Below are positions 56,699 to 64,000 of a DNA stretch of 64,000 bases, one piece after another. Position numbers and translations under genes: made by a program. Position 1 is the first letter of the stretch. Every line of letters begins with the position of its first letter. Location: contig CAWUHX010000131.1 of assembly GCA_963922205.1 (NCBI GenBank), forward strand, positions 682,001-746,000, given 5' to 3'. The stretch comes from Romanomermis culicivorax. Taxonomy: Eukaryota; Nematoda; Enoplea; Mermithida; Mermithidae. The notes beneath the pieces are model-generated. The model saw nothing but the letters and a program-made list of their open reading frames with translations. It was not told the origin of the DNA and searched no databases.

Positions 56699-59653
56699 CA
56701 GGGTTTTTTTTTGTACATGACCCATTTGCACATGTACAAATGACAGCCAATATTTCATTTGTACAATTTGTACGTAGCAAAAATATGTATAAATAAGTAA
56801 CCTGTGTTCCTCTATGTCATGGCCAAAGACTAATAACCAAATCAGTGTAATTTTAAAATTTTATTTATAACTGCAAAAAAAATTATTATAATTGAGCAAA
56901 AAATCGACATTTTCGAGTTTCAAGTCCAATTTACAAGTATTGTGGAACAATTTGTCTGGAAAACTATCCAACAGCATAATGAATTTGCATTAGATTATAA
57001 ATCGATGGTTAATTCCTCCATGATGACAAGTGAAAGCCCAAGGAAAAATTTCTGTGTATTGACCTTCCGGGATGCTGGAAAATCTATTTTATTTCAAGTA
57101 TTAGATTGGAATTTACTGTTTAAAAGTCTTAATTTCTAGAATTTTATTTGAAAAATTTTAAAACCAGTAATTTATTCACAAACTCATGAACTTGGCAGAA
57201 AAGATATGAGTGGGAAGAGTAGAAATTTCTAAAAACTACTTCCATGAAGCTTTTCGATTGATTTTACGTAAAGAAAGAAATGATTGCTTCAAAAAGTTTA
57301 CAGACTTGACATATTGATCTTTCTCAAGAAGTCTTCCAATGAAAAACTGTGAATCTTCATTAAATATCAAGATAAAATATTGAAGATTACTACTTAAAAC
57401 ATGAGATAATACGTTTGAGATGATGAAAACTATTATACTCTAAATTAGTGATCGTACAGGGACAGATTTTTTCGGGGACGGGGACAGGGACGAGTTTTCC
57501 CCATTCTTTCGAGGACGGGGACGGGGAGAGATATTTTCACATACATTAAATACTACATGAGTACTCATTTATGCTATCTGAAGTCAATAAAATCTGTATA
57601 TAATCTATTATAAATCTGGAATCAATCAAACATGCGAGTTGAGAATTTTCCAGGATTCAAATCTTGATTTTTCAGGTCAAGTATGTACTTAAACAATTTA
57701 AAACTATGACAATATTCTTACAATATTGTCTGCCTCATTCAGTACTATATTCAACTGACTGCATCAGCCTAGACATGACTAAAAGATCTCGATAACTACC
57801 TACACTATACAAAACCACATAGGGTCACTCAATAATGCTTAAAATAGAACCATGTCTAGCACAACTTTGTAAGTTAATATAAATGCTTATGCATATCTAT
57901 TATACCCATCCACCCACAGATGGGAATAATGTGTATTATAGTAATGTTTCCAGCACCAAGCGCCGGAAAAATTTTTGGGTATTGACATTCAGCGACACTA
58001 GGAAATCAATTTTCCGAGCATTTATTTCAAGAATTACATTTGAATTTTCTGTTTACAATTCGTACTTTCTAGAAATTTTTTATTTGAAAAATTTTAAAAC
58101 CAGTAATTTATTTGCAAACTCTCATGAACTTGGCCGAAATGATATGAGGTAGAAATGTCCGAAAACTACTTCCACACAGCTTTTGAATTTATTTTACGTT
58201 GAGAAAGGATCAATCCCTTCAAAAAGTTTAGACTTGACTTATTGATCTTTCTCAAAAAATGTGTCAAGGAAAAAATGTGAATCTTCATTATATATCAAGA
58301 TAAAATGTTGAAGATTACTAATTAAAACATGAGATAATACGTTTAGGATGATGAAAATAGATTAAGTGATAAGTGAAGGTAGACATGCCAGAAGCTGCAC
58401 CTGAGCTAGGAAATAAATAATAATGCTTATTAAATCTATAACCGGGGCGGAGCGCCGTAAAACTTTGAGATTTGCACCTATTAGAATGCACCAAAATGCA
58501 TCTTTTCTATATAAAAACTCCAAATTTTTTTTCACACTTGATAAATATTTTTTTTTGCAAGGTGCAAAAAATCTGAAAAAAAAGTTTTGCATGAGCGAAA
58601 AAAGTTTTGCACGGTGCAAAAAAACACTGATATAAACCATAAAAAAGTGTGATAGATATTTTACTTTCGACTCAGATATCAATCGGTAATTAATGCGGTG
58701 CAGAGCATCGGAAAAATTTTGGATTTTGATATTCTATATCGTTAGAAAATGACTGTTTTAAATATCTATTTCCTGTCTCAAAAGTCTAATTTTTCAGTGA
58801 ATTCAACATGTTTTCAGTCAGGCAAACTAAAATTCAAAAATTGGTCAAGCAGCAATGAATTGAATGACTCTTTCAGGGAGAAGTACCTCTGCTATTGTTC
58901 TGCGCTTAGTCATTTACCCAATGCAAAAAGTTATCTTCCCACAAAATGATTTTGTGGAAACAATCTAGAAAAATCTAGATTTTAGTCAAATATGTGAAAA
59001 AACAATACAAGGTCAAACATTCATCCACAACATCCTGATGTTTAAAAGCTATAAGCCAGCACAATAGAAATGATAACAAGAAGCATGAGTGATTTGAAAT
59101 CCGGCGCAGAGGGCCGGAAAATTTTCGATATGTTTTCTTAAAAACGCATAAAAATGCATCTCCGGACAGGAAACTGTATGAACCCTGTAATATGTACGAT
59201 ACTATATTTTTCTATAATTTTGTTCATTGTTTTGTACCTAATAAATTAAAGTGTAGTTATATTAGTTAACCGAAAATGTGGTATGCTGGACAAATTGCAT
59301 TACTAAAATGAAATTCCCCGAAAAGCGGAATCCCCGATGACTTTTTTAGATCGGGGACGGGGACGGGGACAGAAACGCCGGGGATCCCTGGTATCCTTAC
59401 GGGGACGGGGACCCCGTACGATCACTACTCTAAATGATAAGTGATGGTAGACATTCTGAAAGCCGCATCTGACCTAGGTAATATAATGATTATCAAAGTT
59501 ATAACTGGCGCAAAGCACCAGAAAATTTAGAGATTATGAACTTCTAAATGCACCAAAATGCATATTTTCTGTACCTTATCCCCAAAATTCTCTTCTCTAT
59601 ACAGGGAAAGAGGTGTTTGCACATTTTCATTTGCCTCTGGCAAAAAAACACTG
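56699..59653. mobile_element. G-family element in the second gypsy element, TCTCAAAG duplication
   Basis: Starts CAGGGTTTTTTTTTGTAC and ends GGCAAAAAAACACTG. A perfect 8-bp duplication TCTCAAAG flanks it (56691-56698 and 59654-59661). It splits the Gag of the host element. It contains a further insertion at 57446-59427; the remainder matches 46194-47556. Confidence 0.88.
57446..59427. mobile_element. hAT-like element with GGGGACGGGGAC end arrays
   Basis: Terminal inverted repeats TAGTGATCGTACAGGG and TAGTGATCGTACGGGG. Perfect 8-bp duplication CTCTAAAT (57438-57445 and 59428-59435). Arrays of GGGGAC occur just inside both ends (57474-57533 and 59351-59413), probably transposase-binding repeats. 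The interior holds a further G-family-like block (57948-58630) and no transposase. Confidence 0.88.
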
Positions 59654-59661
59654 TCTCAAAG

Positions 59662-60467
59662 TACCAACCTTTATCTATTCAATGCACCCGTCATTGATGC
59701 TAGGCTTATAAAAGCAACACCCACAACACTGCAGATTGTAAATGGTTAAAGTGGTTGAATCCTCGAATTCAACCTAATACTGATCATCAAATAGTTCCTT
59801 ACACTACTAATAGGTATCAAAACCATTACAATCCAAACTTTGGAAACAATGTTCCCAGCAACCCAAATTGGAGAAACAACAGAGGCAGCTATAGTAATAA
59901 AGAAACCTCTTATTACTGTGGCAGTCATGGTTCATATTTTAACACATATGCTAACCATGATGCTGATGCTTGTAATGTTGTTTCTTCTGCTCCTCAGTAT
60001 GATTCTGCTAATTTTCCTATTGAGTATCAAAATTATCTGAAAAATACTGCTTTGGCAAATCCTTGGTCTGCATTACCTGCCAATAGTAGATGCCTCGCTG
60101 AGACAACCTCTGCTCCTCTCGCCTTACCTGCTCTTCAATCTCCAACTCTGACTTCTAGTACTTCTGAATCTACTTCACAATCTGAAACAATTTCTCAGCC
60201 ACCTTCTGCTAATATGGTACAAACTGATCCTAGGTCTGATAATTCTGCTAGTGCCTCTCTCTTCTCTAGTGGTACTATTAGTTGGGCAATATGCCATATT
60301 GGTAAGTGTACTCCTATTTCTGGAGACTATGTAAAAAATTATCTGCCTACTAATGCCTTTCTGATTCCCATTAAAATCGGATGCATAACTGCAAATGCTC
60401 TCATCAATACTGGTGCTCAGTGTTCTGTATTATTGTCTGGTGTAGTCAAACGAGCTTTTGTGAAATA
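59662..60467 (+). pseudogene. Nucleocapsid zinc knuckle and protease of the second gypsy element
   Basis: A zinc-knuckle-like segment at about 59683-59740 ends THNTADC, as in the intact element, but has two stops. The following frame (59755-60467) is Ser/Thr/Pro-rich and ends with ALINTGAQCSVL (60397-60430). This is the retropepsin motif with the catalytic Asp changed to Asn (codon 60406-60408), so it would be inactive. Confidence 0.75.
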
Positions 60468-61368
60468 AATACCCCTCTACCTTTTTGTGGACATATACGT
60501 GTCAAAGATGGAACAATGGTCGAAACCTATGGTCCAGTTCTATTCATGATAGAATCAGACTTAGTTCAACATCTTGTCAAATGCATCATTCTCGATGATG
60601 ACACTGGTGACCAGTGCATCATTGGTAGGTACTGATTTTCTTGTCATCCTGATGCCCAAGCTATTCTGAATTTTATGCAATTATACATTGAAATAGCTAA
60701 TATAAGGCAACCTCTTACCATAATTCTTAGAGATCTGCTAACTCACCTGAAATAATCTCCACTCTTGCCAGTTTAGAAGGACCTATCATGGAAGAAATTC
60801 CAATTCACGACCAATCTTCAGAGTATCCATCATCTGAAAGTGATGAGCAAGTGGATGAGATTGAAGCTGAATCTTCTGAATGACCATTTCAAACGGACAC
60901 TTCAATAGTTGCTGATTCCAACAATCTAGTAGTTGCTGAAATTGCCAAACTTAAGTTCATTGTCACTTCTGCTGCTGTAAAAATCCAACCTTACTCTCAA
61001 CACTGGATCTGTGGTCATGTTTTCCACAAACAGACACATCCATACCTGATTCAATAGTTCAACCTGCACCTAATACCTCTAATGGAGATGAATTTCCCAT
61101 AGAGACTTCAGTGATCAATATCTCTAATGAAACCTGTCTCCTGTTTGTCAACAATTCTGGAAACTGTATTAAGCTTTGCGCTAACCAAGTAGTTGCCATT
61201 GTAAAGCACTCTTTGGAAAAGTCACCCACTGGCTCACGAGAGAGTTCCCTCACTCTTGTTGCTGTAGCTGCATCAGAACGTGATCTGGCCGATCACCAAC
61301 CTGCTGCATAAGATCATTCCTTACCTAATACTTCTGATTCTCAAAAAATTCATGTAGCTCTTCAAAAA

Positions 61369-62234
61369 ATGACTCAAAACATCTTTGTCTTGCCCACTCA
61401 GATGGCTGAAGCTATTAAGATACTCAAAAATTATCGTGATGTCTTCGGCTTACTTGGTGATCCTCCTACCTTCTCTCATGAACTCATGGTGAACATTGGT
61501 ACTAGTGAGGTTGAATCCATCACTAGACACTATTATCATGCTACCATTAAACAACATCCTGTAGTTAGGTCTCATATTGAAGAACTGCTCTATAAAGACT
61601 TCATTGAACCTTCATGGTCCCCTTGGGCTGCTCCTCTTTTTCTAGTGAAAGAGAAGGACAATTCTTGGCGCCCTGTAGTTGACCATTGAGGCATCAATGA
61701 AGTTACACCTAGTAATCATTTTCCAATTCCACGAATTGATAATTACTTAGATGTAATGGGAAATGCAAAGTTTTTCACAACCTTGGATCTAAAAGTAGGC
61801 TACTGGCAAGTACCCCTTGACTCTTAATCTTGTGACAAAACTACTTCCATCTGTCAGGAAGGAATTTTTTGCTTTAGGGTTCTACCTTGTGGCTTAAAAA
61901 AGGCATGTGCAGAATTCCAACATCAGATGGAAAGAATTCTTCATCCTTATATCAGGGAAATCTGTTTAGTTACATTGATGATATTATCATTTTCTTGAGA
62001 ACCTTCAAAGAGCATCTTGAACACCTTCAGATGATCTTCAAAGCCCTCAGAAATGCTAATCTCACTCTTAGACCTGAAAAATGTGAGTTTCTACCTCCTA
62101 GAATCAAATTTCTTGGCCACCTTCTCAATGCTGACAGCATCTCTGCTGACCCAGATAGAGTAAAAGCTATTTGGGGTTACCAGTTTCAGAGTACCAAAAA
62201 GGGGATGCAAGGCTTGGTTGGCCTTGTACAATAG
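61369..62234 (+). pseudogene. Reverse transcriptase of the second gypsy element
   Basis: Motifs in order: [24 protein letters not shown], a TGA at 61687 where the family has FRG, FTTLDLK, a TAA at 61825, then a frameshift near 61965 just before YIDDIIIF, and FLGHLLNAD. The catalytic YIDD is kept but the frame is broken three times. Confidence 0.88.
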
Positions 62235-62299
62235 TGTGCGTGTTTATTCCTCAACTCACTACCTTATTGGCACTACTCTATGAGCTGCTCTGAAAAGAC

Positions 62300-63180
62300 G
62301 TGATATACACTGTTACTGATGTCCAAAGACAAGCATTTGATGGTGTCAAAACTGCTTTAACATCTACTCCTTTGCTGGGATTTCCTGTTTACAACAGTAA
62401 AACTCAATTTATCATCCAAACAGATGCCAGTACTACAGCAGTAGGTGCAGTTTTGTATCAAAAATCTGATGATGATAAGTGGCATACATGTAATTGGGGG
62501 GGGAAGTGCTATGGGAACCCCACCCTGAAATTGTCGACCATATGGCTAGCCGTTGGGCCACCCCCCCACAGGATTTTCCAATCCTATGGCTAGCCATAGG
62601 GTAGCCCTAGGGAATCCCATACTTTTGGTCGCAAAAATGTCAATTTTTGATGAGAAATGTCAATTTTAGAACAAAAAATGGTCAAAAACGTCCATTTTCT
62701 CGGCGCTTGGCGCCATAAATAAATATTTTGGACAAAAATTACAATTTTTTGAACTGTTTTTCAGATTTTTTTTGTGAAAAAATCGATTTTTTTCCTTCAG
62801 AGACCCCTCCCCCCAAAACTTTGGGAATTACTGACCCCCGGCCCCAAAAAAGTGGCCCAACCCCCCAGACCTTGGGGCTCCATTACATGTATGATAAGTG
62901 GATAATCACTTATATTAGATATGTCTTAACTGATGCTAAAACTGGCTACAGTACTGCTGAAAGAGAATGTCTTGCAATTGTTTATGGTTTTCCAAAGTAC
63001 CATCACTATGTTTACGGACAATGTGTCATAGTACATCCTGACCATAAACCTTTACAATGGTTAAAAATTAAAAACATGGGAACACTAGACTGCAACACTT
63101 CACATTTAGCTTGCAAGACTATGACTATAAGGTAGAGTATGTCTAAAGAAAGGATAACACCTGCACAGATTTCTTGTCTT
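62300..63180 (+). pseudogene. RNase H of the second gypsy element, split by an F2 insertion
   Basis: IIQTDASTTAVGAVLYQ (62412-62462) is followed by an F2 element at 62483-62893. The domain resumes with [13 protein letters not shown], then HPDHKPLQW (Thr of TDHKP changed to Pro), and degrades through a CTDFLSCKD segment near 63160. Confidence 0.82.
62483..62893. mobile_element. F2 element (411 bp) with perfect ATAAGTGG duplication
   Basis: Ends CATACATGTAATTGGGG and, in inverse, CATACATGTAATGGAGC, a 12-bp perfect terminal repeat. Perfect 8-bp duplication (62475-62482 and 62894-62901). Contains CGGCGCTTGGCGCC near 62701. Confidence 0.9.
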
Positions 63181-63395
63181 GCAAAGACCTCAAGGAATGT
63201 ATATCTATTGACCTAGATCTGTACTGCATAGCGTATCAGATTATGAGACCCGCTAATCTAACCCTACCACCTTCTAGTGTGTCACCTACTCAATGAGAGC
63301 TAAGTCACCTACCATCGTGTGATTACAATTTTCTGTACAAATCTATTTTTGGCACCTTACCTACTGCTACTGATCTAACCACATGTCAGCCAGCA

Positions 63396-63829
63396 ATGGT
63401 TCAAACGAATATTTTTGATTCACTTGCTGTTCTAACATCTGCTCCTACTCAAGCTCAAACTGTGGGTGCTGAGCCACAACAACAAGTTCAAGCTCAGCCT
63501 CAACCTTCAACTTCTGTACCCCAACAATCCTTGCCAGCCAAACCTGGGAAACCTTTTCGCTTTCCTAAGGTTGCTGCAGCCACTGTAGTTGCAAAGCCAG
63601 CAACTGCCACTTCTGTTACTCCAATTTCTGGTCCCCAACTCACTCGTGAAGTACTTGCTGATGTGTTAGCACAGGTCCAAGCAGGAAGCAAGGCTGTCAC
63701 CCATTTCCACATCCTTGACATAAGCAGTAAACCTGTTACAGATGTTCTCCACTATTTCTGTAACCAATTAAAGAAACAGAAAAATGAGCCACAAGACAAA
63801 TTTAGTAAATCCCATAAACCATCTGCAAA
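63396..63829 (+). pseudogene. Gln/Pro/Ala-rich ORF after the RNase H remnant
   Basis: ATG at 63396 opens an unbroken frame running into an F2 element at 63830. It is rich in Gln, Pro, Ala and Thr, then has a segment HFHILDISSKPVTDVLHYF. No integrase motif is seen. It may be the RNase H-integrase linker, part of another element, or an unrelated exon. I do not recognise it. Confidence 0.4.
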
Positions 63830-64000
63830 CATACATGTAATAGAGCTCCCAGGTCTGGGGGGGGGATTGGAGCACTTTTTTCGGGCCGGGGGTCAGTAAT
63901 TCCCAAAATTTTGGGGGAGGGGTCCCAGAAGGAAAAAAATTCGATTTTTTCCTGAAAAATGTCCTAAAAAACGGTTCAAAAAGTAGTAATTTTTGTCTAA
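63830..64000. mobile_element. F2 element, cut by the window end
   Basis: Starts CATACATGTAATAGAGCTCC and continues GGTCTGGGGGGGGG, the reverse of the right end of the 62483 copy, so it is inverted. Its far end and target duplication lie outside the window. Confidence 0.8.

Larger units (their letters stand above)
54176..64000 (+). mobile_element. Old, broken Ty3/gypsy element with several nested insertions
   Basis: Gag, zinc knuckle, protease, RT and RNase H segments lie in order on the plus strand. They are interrupted by stops, frameshifts, F2 elements (54707, 62483, 63830) and a 3-kb G-family insertion (56699-59653). Shared motifs (THNTADC knuckle, GDPPT linker, HPY..ICLV and YIDDII) show kinship with the intact element at 1-14587. 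No integrase is visible before the window ends, and LTRs were not found. Confidence 0.85.

Noticed and set aside
63500-63721. Antisense frame opposite the Gln/Pro-rich ORF
   Set aside because: Shadow of the plus-strand frame with no motif of its own.

Overview
This window looks like a repeat-dense, AT-rich chromosomal segment of a nematode. The evidence is indirect: degenerate TTAGGC-type telomere-like repeats near 35.6 and 36.65 kb, splice acceptors of the TTTTCAG type, and very short introns (53 bp in the one clear host gene). There is no operon structure, ribosomal RNA or bacterial feature. The species cannot be named from sequence alone.

Region 1 (1-14587, minus strand) is a large, apparently intact Ty3/gypsy LTR retrotransposon. 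Its two LTR copies look identical over 532 bp, so it inserted very recently. It encodes one uninterrupted 2278-residue Gag-Pol (Gag with zinc knuckle, protease, reverse transcriptase, RNase H, DD35E integrase). Downstream, where env would sit in a retrovirus, it carries an unusual accessory gene. A 40-codon first exon is joined in frame, through consensus splice sites, to a long exon encoding a DEDDy 3'-5' exonuclease-like domain and a charged tail. That frame ends in a single UGA and then stays open for 531 more codons that end in an RGG-rich tail. This second part has no AUG near its beginning, which suggests readthrough or splicing past the UGA. I consider this accessory exonuclease module the most novel content of the window.

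Region 2 (14588-54175) is a graveyard of nested transposable elements. Most insertions I could delimit have 8-bp target-site duplications, many perfect, and several have hAT-like CAG-type ends. They include small G-tract/C-tract elements (families F1 and F2), two hAT remnants that keep the transposase C-terminal dimerisation motif, an element with about 113-bp inverted repeats, and several poly-T-ended families (G, H, J, K, L). There are also two non-LTR (LINE) fragments, a 97-bp tandem satellite and a TIR element holding telomere-like repeats. Insertions are stacked up to four deep.

The only host gene I can support well is at 49367-50114: a three-exon gene for a small secreted, probably GPI-anchored Ly6/uPAR-type protein. 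Two other places (23.65-24.43 kb and 27.96-28.16 kb) show splice-bounded, exon-like pieces that I cannot identify.

Region 3 (54.2-64 kb, plus strand) is an older, broken Ty3/gypsy element related to the first by its zinc knuckle, protease and RT motifs. It has stops and frameshifts and is split by several DNA-transposon insertions. Its 3' end, where a cognate accessory exonuclease gene might lie, is outside the window.
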